Assembly (NCBI GenBank): GCA_946480715.1
Contig: CAMLKK010000011.1
Coordinates: forward strand, 1 to 64,000
Length of the DNA: 64,000 bases
DNA from: an uncultured Bacteriovorax sp.
GTDB taxonomy: Bacteria > Bdellovibrionota > Bacteriovoracia > Bacteriovoracales > Bacteriovoracaceae
Direction of reading: 5' to 3'
The position numbers and the translations under genes are program-made. Within the stretch, counting starts at the first letter, position 1; each line of letters opens with the position of its first letter. Under the pieces are notes generated by a model. The model made no database searches and was not told the DNA's origin. It saw only the letters and a list, made by a program, of their open reading frames with translations. Positions 27,152-36,733 of the stretch are shown in pieces.

Positions 27152-28141
27152 TCAATTAAGCTTTTTAACTACAATATTCTTAATTGAAGGGTACACAATT
27201 TCGGCGAACTTCTCATACCCCATGATGTTAAAGTGACCGTCATTCGGATATGAGTATTGATCAATTGTTAAGTCTTTAAAGCTGTTTTCAAAATCTCCAA
27301 AGAGATCAATAAAAGACACGTTTTTATATTTCTCAATTTCATTTTTCAATTCAATTTTTTTAATTTTATTCTCTAGCTCATATGGGTATGGGTGAAAGAA
27401 AATATGAAATGATTTATTCTCACTTAAAGTTTCGTTTTGGAATTCAACAGCTGTTTTTGCGATCGTCTTAATTGCATCTTGATCACTTTTTAATGCTTCA
27501 TCTGGCGATTTTAAATCCCAATTCCATTTAAATGCCGTCTTCATTATTGCTCTAAATAGATGTGAGTTTTTCCATAGCGTTTCTACGAAAGAAAGCTCAC
27601 CACTTTTTCTTTGAAATCTTTCAAATCCACCTTTTGATGAAATATCTGATATGTCAGATGTATTTAAAAAATAAAATATGATATCTGGATTATATACATT
27701 TAGTCTGCGATGAAAGAATTCCACTTCGCTAACGATGTCACCACCTGGTATTCCTCCGTTAATCACCGAAATTTTATTTTTAGGAAAATCTTTTTCTAAA
27801 AATTTCGAAACTTGTTCCGCAACAGTTTTTCCTTCGGGAGCACCCACTCCAAATGTAAATGAGTCTCCTAGAAACAAAATTCTTAGTTCATTTTTCTCTT
27901 TGTTGGAGAACTCTGGACCTCTGATTGATAGCGAATTCAAATTGATATCTGGAAAATCGAAATCAATCGTCTTGTGTGTATGTTTTGAATGTGTTGGAAA
28001 AGGAATCACTTCTGACGGTGAAACGTATGTGCCTTTATAATTGATTTCGGTGTAGGTTTTAACGATGCCTGATAATCTTACAAATGATTCACATAAAACA
28101 ATTGTTAGTATTACTGAGAACAGAATTGCGAGTTTTTTCAT
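27152..28141 (-). CDS. Exported or anchored SGNH/GDSL-type hydrolase
   Basis: A 329-residue protein with an N-terminal membrane anchor or signal (residues 3-20). Block I is FLGDSFTFGVG with the Ser nucleophile. Block V is DGHFNIMGYEKFA with the catalytic Asp-x-His pair. Such enzymes remove or add acyl groups on sugars or lipids. Convergent with the radical SAM gene at 25848 and 15 bases upstream of meaB's end, it may share the mutase transcript. Confidence 0.75.
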   Translation of the reverse strand: MKKLAILFSVILTIVLCESFVRLSGIVKTYTEINYKGTYVSPSEVIPFPTHSKHTHKTIDFDFPDINLNSLSIRGPEFSNKEKNELRILFLGDSFTFGVGAPEGKTVAEQVSKFLEKDFPKNKISVINGGIPGGDIVSEVEFFHRRLNVYNPDIIFYFLNTSDISDISSKGGFERFQRKSGELSFVETLWKNSHLFRAIMKTAFKWNWDLKSPDEALKSDQDAIKTIAKTAVEFQNETLSENKSFHIFFHPYPYELENKIKKIELKNEIEKYKNVSFIDLFGDFENSFKDLTIDQYSYPNDGHFNIMGYEKFAEIVYPSIKNIVVKKLN

Positions 28142-28156
28142 ATTCCAATTAAAATA

Positions 28157-29119
28157 CTAATCAATCAATAAATCAACATACTCCTGCGCAGCCAAAAGTG
28201 GAAGTTTATTTCCTGCGCTTACTTCGGCTTCAATTTTTTGCTTCTTTTTCTTCAAAGTTTCGTTGGAGTTAATTTTGAGTTCAAGTAATTCATGAACCAA
28301 CTTGTTGAACCAGGCTTTATTCTGAGAAAGTCGTTTTTGTTCGAGATTACCATTGAGAATCATTTGAGATTTGAAATCCATCATCATCTCATAAATCTTA
28401 TCCAGGTTCTTTTTTTCCAGAGCGCTACAGTGGGTGACTTTCATTTTCCAATTAGAACTTTGAGAGATAAATTCAATCGCACTTGAGTATTGTGATTGCG
28501 CCTTCATCGCCATAGTTAATTGATCACCATCAGCTTTATTGATGATGATTGCGTCTGCTAGTTCTAAAATTCCTTTTTTTATGCCTTGTAATTCATCACC
28601 GGCATTTGGGAGCATGAGAATGGAAAAGAAGTCGACCATTCCGGCCGCTTCGTACTCAGATTGTCCAACACCAACCGTTTCAACAAGAATAATATCGAAT
28701 CCAGCTGCTTCACAAAGAAGGATGCTTTCGCGAGTTTTTTGAGAAACACCGCCAAGGAAACCTGAACTTGGTGAAGGTCTAATGAATGAATGTGGATTCT
28801 GTGAAAGAAGCTCCATTCGTGTTTTATCGCCAAGAATAGATCCACCAGAAAGTGGGGAACTTGGGTCAATTGCAAGAACCGCAACTTTGTGGCCCTGACT
28901 AATGAGATAGAGGCCAAAATTTTCAATGAAAGTTGATTTGCCGACACCGGGTACACCAGTTATGCCTATCCTGAAACTTTTTCCAGCATGAGGAAGAACG
29001 TTTTTAAGAAGTTCTTGTGCCTCTAGATTGTCCGCAGGTAAAGAACTTTCCACCAGGGTTATAGATTTAGCAAGAGTTCTTCTATCGCCCTTTAAGAGCT
29101 TATCAAGCTCAATTTTCAT
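28157..29119 (-). CDS. meaB: GTPase MeaB, methylmalonyl-CoA mutase chaperone
   Basis: MeaB (ArgK family) uses GTP to load and protect the B12 cofactor of methylmalonyl-CoA mutase. The 320-residue protein has the P-loop [33 protein letters not shown] and ETVGVGQSE, all family marks, and NKADGD as the base-recognition motif. Its start overlaps the end of the mutase gene by four bases (ATGA), so they are co-translated. Confidence 0.95.
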   Translation of the reverse strand: MKIELDKLLKGDRRTLAKSITLVESSLPADNLEAQELLKNVLPHAGKSFRIGITGVPGVGKSTFIENFGLYLISQGHKVAVLAIDPSSPLSGGSILGDKTRMELLSQNPHSFIRPSPSSGFLGGVSQKTRESILLCEAAGFDIILVETVGVGQSEYEAAGMVDFFSILMLPNAGDELQGIKKGILELADAIIINKADGDQLTMAMKAQSQYSSAIEFISQSSNWKMKVTHCSALEKKNLDKIYEMMMDFKSQMILNGNLEQKRLSQNKAWFNKLVHELLELKINSNETLKKKKQKIEAEVSAGNKLPLLAAQEYVDLLID

Positions 29120-31260
29120 GAACGCTTTTCCTGATAAGCTTTTAGTAGTTCTTCAGCACAATAAGGAATGGTTGTTCCTGGTCCGAAAATCCTACTTACG
29201 CCGGCCTTAAATAAAAATTCATAATCTTGTTTTGGAATAACTCCACCAGCGACAACTATAATATCATCAGCTCCCTGAGCTTTGAGTTCATTCACTAATT
29301 CTGGAATTAAAGTTTTGTGTCCTGCCGCTAAAGATGAGGATGCTACGAAATGAACATCATTTTCAATTGCTTGTTTAACGACTTCTTGTGGAGTCGAGAA
29401 CAATGGAGAAAGATCAACGTCGAAACCTAAATCTGCTAAACCAGTAGCTACAACTTTAGCTCCGCGGTCGTGACCATCTTGGCCCATTTTGGAAATGAGG
29501 ATTCTTGGTCTTCTACCTTCTTTAGCGATAAAAGCTTCAATCATTTCTTTAATCATCTTTGTTTCCTGTGCATTGTTCATGTCATATGAATGTCCGTAGA
29601 CGCCTGAAACAGTTTGTGTAGTTGCACTGTAACGTCCCCAAACTTTTTCGAGCGCATAAGTGATTTCACCAACTGAAGCTCTTAAGCGAGCAGCCGTGAT
29701 AGCAAGTTCTAAAGCGTTTCCTTCACCTGTCTCAGCGTAACGAGTAAGCGCCTGTAGAGCATCCATTACTTTTTCGTCATCACGATTATTGCGCAAATGA
29801 TCCAGTCGCTTTAACTGGCTTTCACGAACTTTATGATTATCAATTTCTAAAATTTCAATTTCGTCTTCGTTTTTCAATCGATATTTGTTAACACCAACAA
29901 TTGTATCTAAGCCTTTATCGATTCTCGCTTGTTTTTTGGCAGCTGCTTGTTCGATATTAAGTTTGGGCATTCCGGTTTCAATCGCTTTTGCCATACCACC
30001 AAGTTTTTCAACTTCTTCAATCATCGCCCATGCTTTATCAGCAATATCTTTCGTTAGCGATTCCATCATGAAAGATCCCCCCCAAGGGTCCACAACTTTC
30101 GTGATATTCGTTTCTTCCTGAAGAATGATTTGAGTATTTCTTGCGATTCGTGCCGAAAAATCTGTTGGAAGTGCAATCGCTTCATCAAATGAATTTGTAT
30201 GGAGTGATTGTGTACCACCAAAAACAGCGGCCATTGCTTCAACAGTTGTTCTGATAATGTTGTTATATGGATCTTGTTCAGTTAAAGACCAACCCGAAGT
30301 TTGACAATGGGTTCTTAGAATTTTTGAATCTTCCTTCGTTGGATTATATTTTGAAACGATCTTATGCCATAGAAGTCTAGCAGCTCTAAGTTTTGCGATC
30401 TCCATGTAAAAATTCATTCCGATTCCAAAGAAAAATGAAAGTCGGGGAGCGAAGTCATCAATCGACAATCCTGATTTTAATGCCGTTTCGATGTACTCCT
30501 TTCCGTCAGCAAGTGTGTAAGCTAGTTCTAGAGCTGCATCAGCTCCTGCTTCCTGCATGTGATAACCAGAAATAGAAATAGAATTGTATTTCGGCATGTA
30601 TTTCGAAGTGTATGCAAAAATATCTGCAATGATTTTCATCGAAGGTTTCGGAGGAAAGATGTAAGTATTTCGGACCATAAATTCTTTCAGAATATCGTTT
30701 TGAATTGTTCCTGAAAGTTTGTCTGGAGTTACTCCTTGCTCTTCAGCGGCTACAATGTAATTGGCCAAAATGGGGAGGACGGCTCCGTTCATTGTCATCG
30801 AAACCGAAACTTTATCGAGCGGAATTCCATCGAAAAGAATTTTCATATCTTCAACAGAATCGATTGCTACACCTGCTTTTCCAACATCGCCACTTACTCG
30901 CGGGTGATCAGAATCATAACCACGGTGAGTTGCTAAATCGAATGCAACTGAAACACCTTGCCCACCAGCTGCTAGGGATCGTCTATAAAATGCATTTGAT
31001 TCTTCGGCAGTTGAAAAACCTGCATACTGTCGAATTGTCCATGGTCTGCCTGCATACATAGTTGCTTTTGGTCCACGAACGTATGGGCCGAAACCTGGCA
31101 TGCTATCAACGAAGTCGATTTTTTCAACATCCGCTTTAGTGTAAAGTGGTTTTACAACAATACCTTCGGGGCTATTCCAAGAAAGAGCTTCTGCTGTCTT
31201 GCCTTTTGTCTCTTTCTCAACAAGTTTTTTCCAATCGTTTATATTTTTTTCCAATGACAT
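29116..31260 (-). CDS. scpA: Methylmalonyl-CoA mutase, single-subunit form
   Basis: The enzyme converts (R)-methylmalonyl-CoA to succinyl-CoA using adenosylcobalamin. The 714-residue protein has the TIM-barrel substrate domain (about 1-560) with [20 protein letters not shown] and the C-terminal B12 domain with the DxHxxG motif (DGHDRG). It is the all-in-one large-subunit type, with no small MutA subunit nearby. With the carboxylase at 16375-19895 and MeaB it gives propionate assimilation; the epimerase is not in the window. A promoter candidate lies at 31293-31321. Confidence 0.96.
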   Translation of the reverse strand: MSLEKNINDWKKLVEKETKGKTAEALSWNSPEGIVVKPLYTKADVEKIDFVDSMPGFGPYVRGPKATMYAGRPWTIRQYAGFSTAEESNAFYRRSLAAGGQGVSVAFDLATHRGYDSDHPRVSGDVGKAGVAIDSVEDMKILFDGIPLDKVSVSMTMNGAVLPILANYIVAAEEQGVTPDKLSGTIQNDILKEFMVRNTYIFPPKPSMKIIADIFAYTSKYMPKYNSISISGYHMQEAGADAALELAYTLADGKEYIETALKSGLSIDDFAPRLSFFFGIGMNFYMEIAKLRAARLLWHKIVSKYNPTKEDSKILRTHCQTSGWSLTEQDPYNNIIRTTVEAMAAVFGGTQSLHTNSFDEAIALPTDFSARIARNTQIILQEETNITKVVDPWGGSFMMESLTKDIADKAWAMIEEVEKLGGMAKAIETGMPKLNIEQAAAKKQARIDKGLDTIVGVNKYRLKNEDEIEILEIDNHKVRESQLKRLDHLRNNRDDEKVMDALQALTRYAETGEGNALELAITAARLRASVGEITYALEKVWGRYSATTQTVSGVYGHSYDMNNAQETKMIKEMIEAFIAKEGRRPRILISKMGQDGHDRGAKVVATGLADLGFDVDLSPLFSTPQEVVKQAIENDVHFVASSSLAAGHKTLIPELVNELKAQGADDIIVVAGGVIPKQDYEFLFKAGVSRIFGPGTTIPYCAEELLKAYQEKRS

Positions 31261-31292
31261 GAGGTGATCCTGGTAGGGAAATAATTTCCTCC

Positions 31293-31321
31293 ATTTTAGA
31301 AGAGAAGGTAAATGAAGTAAA
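31293..31321 (-). promoter_or_regulatory. Candidate promoter for the mutase-meaB operon
   Basis: On the minus strand TTTACT (31316-31321) and TAAAAT (31293-31298) are 17 bases apart. The -35 matches consensus at four of six bases and the -10 at five of six. It lies 33 bases before the mutase ATG in the 111-base divergent gap. Confidence 0.35.
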
Positions 31322-31371
31322 ATTTAATATGGCCCTGTCATTCAGTGGGGAATCTCTAGGAGAAGTGTCTC

Positions 31372-31908
31372 ATGAGTCAAAAGACTGATCTCGTCCTTGA
31401 AAGCTCTTTACAGGTTTTTTTCTACGACCATCTTCAAGAATTTAATAAGAAATCTCTTAAGCCATTGCCCAATGAGACAATCTTTTATTCCAGCTTGGTC
31501 ATGGATAATTACGGTGTGTCAGAGAAATTCTTTGAGCAGGTGAATGGAAAGGCCAAGGAAAAAATATTAGGAATTAAACTGCTGGAGTCTAGCCAGTTTC
31601 CGAAAGAAAAACAGAAACAAATCCTTAAAGACATCGCTGAAACCTCACTATTAATTTGCGGATACTTTGCCGATTCACTTAATAGAAAAATTATCGATGT
31701 GAATTATTACCAAGATCTGGGAGTGATTGCATACGGACGTTTGAATTCATTTATGCCTTCTGCTTACGACATACCATCTTTTTATAAATTGATGGCCCAG
31801 TCGTTCAGTGACGTAACTTTACTTATGAATTTTGTGGCGAAAAAATATTCTGCAGAAAGCGATAAAGACCTTCCGTGGCTTATATTACCGCAACGGAAGG
31901 TCTCTTAA
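31372..31908 (+). CDS. Protein of unknown function
   Basis: A 178-residue protein with no signal peptide and no motif I recognise. It is mainly helical in appearance and contains a hydrophobic stretch in the middle (ETSLLICGYFADSL). AGGAGA lies 10 bases before the ATG. It is divergent from the mutase operon and convergent with the M16 peptidase gene. Its last codons lie inside a long inverted repeat that looks like a two-way terminator. Only a soluble cytoplasmic location can be suggested. Confidence 0.7.
   Translation: MSQKTDLVLESSLQVFFYDHLQEFNKKSLKPLPNETIFYSSLVMDNYGVSEKFFEQVNGKAKEKILGIKLLESSQFPKEKQKQILKDIAETSLLICGYFADSLNRKIIDVNYYQDLGVIAYGRLNSFMPSAYDIPSFYKLMAQSFSDVTLLMNFVAKKYSAESDKDLPWLILPQRKVS
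31866..31903. terminator. Candidate bidirectional terminator inside a gene end
   Basis: AGACCTTCCG (31866-31875) and CGGAAGGTCT (31894-31903) form a perfect ten-base stem with an 18-base loop. It lies between two convergent genes, with the stem inside the last codons of the 31372 gene. T-rich bases follow on both sides, but neither has a long T-run. Confidence 0.45.
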
Positions 31909-31909
31909 A

Positions 31910-34471
31910 TTATTCTCGACCAACAATGATCGTGTTCCATTTTTGTGAGAGTATCTTTTTGATATTTTTTTGGAAATCTTCGTGCTTCAAATTCTCAATG
32001 TCGTTATTTCCTCGATAATAGTAATCGAGTCCTTGTGATTGAAGAACTGGAACTGAGTAAATGCTGGCGTAGTCTTCATTTGTTTGAACGTTGATCAAAT
32101 TCTGGCCTTTGATCATCGTCTTGATTCTCATGAAATCTTCTTCTGGAAGACCATTCTCTTTAATTTTATTAATAAGTTCTTTAATAGCTACAAGTGCTTT
32201 GGGAACTTTGTCATGTCCAGAGGCCATGTAAATTCCGAAATAACCACCTTCAATGGCCGAGAAGTGAACAGGCTGAGCTGAATAACATAGACCTTGTCTA
32301 TCTCTCACTTCCACAAATAATTCAGATGATTGTCCAGATAAGTGAGTCGTTAACATTTTTAGATATAAATTTTCTGGTGATCCCATTTTCCCGCATGGAA
32401 TTCCATAGAAAATTTGAGTCTGTTCACGATCGAATTTGATAAATCGTTCAGCTCCAGTTGTTGATTTGTATTTTTTGAATTGAACTTTCGTACTCTTTCG
32501 AGCTGGTAGAGCATCGAATAGTGGTTTCAAGTTTTCTAAAACCTCTTCTAACGAAGCATCTCCACAGTACGAGATCAGCATTTCTTTTGATTTTAAGTTT
32601 TTCTTATGAGTATCTAAAATCTTTTTCTGTGTGACTTGTTTAATCGATTCGTTCGTCCCCAATGGATTCAAGGCATATGGGTGAGTTCCAAAGAATAACT
32701 TTTGAGCTTCTTTAAAACATTGTTTGACCGGATCTTGTTTTTGGTTAACAAGCGATCTTAATGACAATTGTTTTTCATGATTAAGATATTTTTGTGGCAT
32801 GTCCGGCTTAAGTAAAGCACCAGAGAAATGTTTAAGCAGACTGAGAAAATGTTCAGAAAGTCCATGAACTAATAAACCATAGGCATTTTTTCCTGCGAAC
32901 CCATTAATGTTTGAAGATTTTTCTTCTAACTCTTGCTTAATTTTTTCATAACTGATTTTACTGTGACCTTTCGTCAGCATTGAACTGATGAAATGATAGT
33001 AGCCGTTGTTTTTTGTAGTCTCCTCTGTCAATCCACCACGGAGATAAGCCTGAAGCACAAAAGTTGGTGTCATTTCATTGCGACGGTAAACGAGAGAAAC
33101 ACCCGGCTTGATCTTAATAAGTTTTACTTGCTGATCGTATTCTGAAGTTTCAATTTTATACTTATTGGTCGCTTTAGCCGAAAGATTGGTGCGAATTTTT
33201 GCAAGTTGAGTTTGAAATTGAGTGAGAGTTTTTTTCGCTTGGTCGCTGTTGGCCTCTTTAGGAAGCTGTAAACTTAAGTGGAAATTTTTAGAAAAAATGC
33301 TTTTTAGTGAGTGGTTAACTGCGCTTGGATGAGTCGATTTTATACGATCAATAAACTCTTCTTCGCATTTAATATCACCGTTCTGAGCATAACTATGTCC
33401 AAATGAAAATGAGAACGATTCTATTGACTCCAACTCGTAAACTTTTGAAGAGAGATATTGATTTTTAATTTTTTGGACTTCATCTACCGCTAATCCATCT
33501 TTCAAAGCGGTTTCTACAGTTTGTAAAAAGCGTTTTAAAACTTCATTCATGTTTTTATGTGGAAACACTAAACGGATAAAATGAGCACCACCATGGGCCA
33601 TGAACATCGTTGAAGCTGAAGCAACGTTGGCCAGTGTTTTATCCAAAACTAAAGATTTATAGAGACGAGATGTTTCACCATATCCCAAACAATTGATCGC
33701 AAGATCTTCACTTGCGGCTTCACGTTCATTGTAATGAGGGGCTTTCAGCACCATAGTTAAAGTGGCCATACCAACTTCTTTTTGGTGAACATCAACTGTC
33801 GGTTTGTTTTTTAATTCGAACTCAGGAAAAGAACTTTCTGGTCCTTCTGGGAGTTTGTATTGCTCAATAACCTTTTCGATCTCTTCACGGTTTGTTAAAT
33901 CACCTGCCACAATCAACATTGAGTTCGAAAGGTTGTAAAAATTATTGCGGAAAAAATTTAATTGATCGATCGAAAAGTTTTTGATCGTATCTTCGCGGCC
34001 TAAAATTTGATGAGCATATGGTCCATCGAATGCAGAACTTTGAAGTTTTCCGAAAGCAAATTGGCTTGGACTATCAATTGAGCGACGGAACTCCTCAAAT
34101 ACAACTCCGCGCTCAGGAATTAGATCCTCTTCCCTGAACATGGGATTCGCAACCATATCCATTAAAATATTAGTCGAATCTTTAAGTCTGTCAGAAGGAC
34201 TGTTTATGTAATAACAAGTGTAATCAAAAGATGTGAACGCATTTATTTCTCCACCAAAAGATTCAACTTCAAACGCGATCTGTGCACCTGGACGAGTTTC
34301 TGTTCCTTTAAAAAACATGTGCTCTAAAAAATGAGCGATACCTTCGTGATCATATTTTTCAAGCGCACTTCCGGCCCTGAACCACATTTGAACTGTAGCC
34401 GCAGTAGAACCAGGTGCATGTACGAATAGGGTTTTAAGATTGTTTTTTAGAGTAACCAGTTGATGCTGCAT
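31910..34471 (-). CDS. M16-family zinc metallopeptidase (two-repeat form)
   Basis: An 853-residue protein in the pitrilysin/insulinase family. The N-terminal half has the inverted zinc motif HxxEH (His47, Glu50, His51 in HFLEHMFFKG) and the downstream Glu near residue 127 (VVFEEFRR). The C-terminal half is a second M16 fold without HxxEH, as usual. No signal peptide is visible, so it is probably cytoplasmic. AGGA precedes the ATG. The gene ends two bases after the convergent 31372 gene. Confidence 0.9.
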   Translation of the reverse strand: MQHQLVTLKNNLKTLFVHAPGSTAATVQMWFRAGSALEKYDHEGIAHFLEHMFFKGTETRPGAQIAFEVESFGGEINAFTSFDYTCYYINSPSDRLKDSTNILMDMVANPMFREEDLIPERGVVFEEFRRSIDSPSQFAFGKLQSSAFDGPYAHQILGREDTIKNFSIDQLNFFRNNFYNLSNSMLIVAGDLTNREEIEKVIEQYKLPEGPESSFPEFELKNKPTVDVHQKEVGMATLTMVLKAPHYNEREAASEDLAINCLGYGETSRLYKSLVLDKTLANVASASTMFMAHGGAHFIRLVFPHKNMNEVLKRFLQTVETALKDGLAVDEVQKIKNQYLSSKVYELESIESFSFSFGHSYAQNGDIKCEEEFIDRIKSTHPSAVNHSLKSIFSKNFHLSLQLPKEANSDQAKKTLTQFQTQLAKIRTNLSAKATNKYKIETSEYDQQVKLIKIKPGVSLVYRRNEMTPTFVLQAYLRGGLTEETTKNNGYYHFISSMLTKGHSKISYEKIKQELEEKSSNINGFAGKNAYGLLVHGLSEHFLSLLKHFSGALLKPDMPQKYLNHEKQLSLRSLVNQKQDPVKQCFKEAQKLFFGTHPYALNPLGTNESIKQVTQKKILDTHKKNLKSKEMLISYCGDASLEEVLENLKPLFDALPARKSTKVQFKKYKSTTGAERFIKFDREQTQIFYGIPCGKMGSPENLYLKMLTTHLSGQSSELFVEVRDRQGLCYSAQPVHFSAIEGGYFGIYMASGHDKVPKALVAIKELINKIKENGLPEEDFMRIKTMIKGQNLINVQTNEDYASIYSVPVLQSQGLDYYYRGNNDIENLKHEDFQKNIKKILSQKWNTIIVGRE

Positions 34472-34506
34472 TTTAATTCCTTTTTCTCCAACTTTTGGGT
34501 AAGTTC

Positions 34507-34534
34507 ATTATAGCCTTCTTACGGAATATGTCCC
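34507..34534 (-). promoter_or_regulatory. Candidate promoter for the M16 peptidase gene
   Basis: On the minus strand a perfect TATAAT (34507-34512) is preceded after 16 bases by GGGACA (34529-34534), which matches TTGACA at four positions. The start of the M16 gene is 35 bases further on. It lies in the 92-base divergent gap to hemW. Confidence 0.45.
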
Positions 34535-34563
34535 CAGAGATTTTTATAGATTTTTAGAGTTAA

Positions 34564-35676
34564 ATGACAAAAAAAATAGACTCTCTCTACATTCACTTTC
34601 CCTTCTGTTTGCACCTGTGCAATTACTGCGATTTTTTTAAGCGTAAAAGTGATGCATCCAAATCAGATTTAGATTTTTTTGAACAGTTTCTTATTCGAAG
34701 TTTCAATCGACATGAAATCCTGACAAAAGAATATGGTTATTCCTTTGTGCCCCTCAAAACCCTTTATATAGGAGGAGGAACACCTTCACTATGGGGTGAG
34801 AGTGGAGCTCAGTTTTTAAAGCAGTTCCTTGCTGATAGGGGAATCACTTTAGACAAAGATGTCGAATTTACACTGGAAGTTAATCCTAAGGCATGGACGG
34901 AAAAAGGAATAGAATCTTTCGAAAACGCAGGAGTTAATCGTTTTTCCATTGGTGTTCAAACTCTGAATAAAAATTTACTTCCACTTTTAGAAAGAACTCA
35001 CAACATCGATGATGTTTTTGAAACGCTCGATTTTTTCTCAAAAAGAGGTTCTAATTTTTCAGTGGATTTTATGTTGGGTCTTCCTTCTTCAGACAAACAT
35101 GGAAGAAATATTGAAGATGAGTTGAAGCGTGTTTTGCAATTCAATCCTCAGCATTTCAGTGTGTATATTTTGACAGTAAAAAGTAACTACAAACATTTCA
35201 CAACACTGCCCCATGAAGACTGGATCCATGATGAATATCTAAAAACGGCTGATTTTCTCCTTGGTCACGGATTTAACCATTATGAGGTTTCTAATTTCTC
35301 CCGTCCTTCGAAAGAATCGCAACATAATCTGAATTATTGGCGATCTCATACAGTAGCAGCATTAGGAGCTTCAGCTACTGGTTTTCTTGCTGAGAAACGT
35401 CTGCGATACAAATGGAAAACACAAGAAGAAGAAATCGAAATAGAAAATTTGACCGAGAAAGAATTTGCGCTGGAGAAGATTTACATGTCTCTAAGGTCAG
35501 ATATCGGTCTGTCTAGAGATGCTCTTTCTAAAGCTGAACATTTTGATGTTCTTGCAAAAAAATGGAATGCTTCTGGTTACCTAAAAAGATTAACAGCTGA
35601 TAAATTGCAATTAAATAGTCATGGTTTCCTCATGCTTGATTCACTCATGAACGATCTTTTTATCTATCTTGAATAG
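34564..35676 (+). CDS. hemW: Radical SAM heme chaperone HemW
   Basis: HemW binds heme and carries it to acceptor proteins; it resembles the anaerobic coproporphyrinogen oxidase HemN but lacks that activity. The 370-residue protein has HFPFCLHLCNYCDF with Cys15, 19 and 22, and YIGGGTPSLW. The length and short N-terminus fit HemW, not HemN (about 450 residues). It overlaps the convergent hydroxylase-like gene by 13 bases. Confidence 0.88.
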   Translation: MTKKIDSLYIHFPFCLHLCNYCDFFKRKSDASKSDLDFFEQFLIRSFNRHEILTKEYGYSFVPLKTLYIGGGTPSLWGESGAQFLKQFLADRGITLDKDVEFTLEVNPKAWTEKGIESFENAGVNRFSIGVQTLNKNLLPLLERTHNIDDVFETLDFFSKRGSNFSVDFMLGLPSSDKHGRNIEDELKRVLQFNPQHFSVYILTVKSNYKHFTTLPHEDWIHDEYLKTADFLLGHGFNHYEVSNFSRPSKESQHNLNYWRSHTVAALGASATGFLAEKRLRYKWKTQEEEIEIENLTEKEFALEKIYMSLRSDIGLSRDALSKAEHFDVLAKKWNASGYLKRLTADKLQLNSHGFLMLDSLMNDLFIYLE

Positions 35677-36254
35677 TGAATATTCATAATGAGATGGTAT
35701 CGATTTGTGTCTGAGATATTAACTGCTCGATGTTTACGACTCACATCTATTATATAAATTGAACCATCAGCATTGAGATGGTGTCTTTCATTTTCATAAT
35801 CAAAGAAGCAATTATCATTGGTAATGATGGGGATGTGTAAACGGAATTTTTTTTCTCCGTCACGACTATCACCATCTGTGTGCCAATAGGCTTCTGATTC
35901 ACAATGAGGTGCAAGCACAGCTATTCGTATTCGCGATAGTTGGATGTTGGGATCGGCTAATTTTATAAGCTTAACGACTTCCAAAATATAATCTTTGTAA
36001 ATTGGAGTGGGAGTCGTGAAATCGTTTTGAGTGAAAAGTTCAAATAAATCATTTTTTAATGTATGGGGCGTGTTGGGATCATTAACTTTTTCACCCGATT
36101 GCCATCCATCTTCTATAGTGCCGTTGCTAGATGTAATCGACCATCCTCCCCAAACGCCATTTTGTTTTAGATACGGTGGATAATTATCAATAACAAATTG
36201 AAGGTAGTTCTTAAGTTTAACAATATCGATTTTTTGATCGAGCCTAATGATCAT
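35664..36254 (-). CDS. Aspartyl/asparaginyl beta-hydroxylase-like protein
   Basis: A 196-residue protein with the likely Fe(II) ligands of 2-oxoglutarate oxygenases: His125-x-Asp127 (YWHTDGDS) and His175 (SRKHRAVN), and an Arg shortly after for 2-oxoglutarate. This matches the Asp/Asn hydroxylase family, which hydroxylates side chains of proteins or peptides. It is the last gene of the operon that starts with the precursor-like peptide at 38387, and its start overlaps the gene before it by four bases. The substrate is unproven; the peptide of the same operon is a good candidate. Confidence 0.65.
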   Translation of the reverse strand: MIIRLDQKIDIVKLKNYLQFVIDNYPPYLKQNGVWGGWSITSSNGTIEDGWQSGEKVNDPNTPHTLKNDLFELFTQNDFTTPTPIYKDYILEVVKLIKLADPNIQLSRIRIAVLAPHCESEAYWHTDGDSRDGEKKFRLHIPIITNDNCFFDYENERHHLNADGSIYIIDVSRKHRAVNISDTNRYHLIMNIHYSR

Positions 36255-36733
36255 TTTTTATAAATCCTTATTCCGTGCTGGAAGGATAAGCTTCTTACGC
36301 ATATCAATTCAGTATCAGGGCTTTCAAGTTCCTGAAGGGCGGCGCCATTTGATAAGAGAACGTTGAATACAGGATCTAAGCAATCGCTTAGTGATGGTCG
36401 AGGGTTATAAATAATCCATTCTGAAAAATCAGAATTCTTTAAAAGTATAGTTGTGGGAAATTCTGGAAAATTTAAAGCAATATTTTTTTTGCTGTTTTGA
36501 GATTGATGGAAATAGATCTCTAATTTGCTTTCAATTTTTTCTAATGCAGAAAGTTCGAATTCATCATTAATAAAGATGAGAAGTTTTTTTACTTTTTCTG
36601 TAGATTTCCTTTTTGAATAAAAGAATATTTTAGAATTTTGGAATTCAAGAAGTTCAGAGTAAAAAGGACAATCATAATTTTGAAATTCATTGTTCCAAAA
36701 AGTTTGGGGTGAAAAATGACTATTTATTTTCAT
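36251..36733 (-). CDS. Protein of unknown function in the precursor-peptide operon
   Basis: A 160-residue protein with no signal peptide. It has aromatic and acidic residues throughout and three Cys (CPFY, DCLD, ICVR). I do not recognise the family. It overlaps the glycosyltransferase gene before it and the hydroxylase-like gene after it by ATGA, so it is translated with both. Its conserved place suggests a role in the same pathway, but nothing in the sequence shows what it does. Confidence 0.65.
   Translation of the reverse strand: MKINSHFSPQTFWNNEFQNYDCPFYSELLEFQNSKIFFYSKRKSTEKVKKLLIFINDEFELSALEKIESKLEIYFHQSQNSKKNIALNFPEFPTTILLKNSDFSEWIIYNPRPSLSDCLDPVFNVLLSNGAALQELESPDTELICVRSLSFQHGIRIYKK

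Noticed and set aside
34564..35676. Coproporphyrinogen III oxidase HemN
   Set aside because: The protein is too short at the N-terminus and matches the HemW form.
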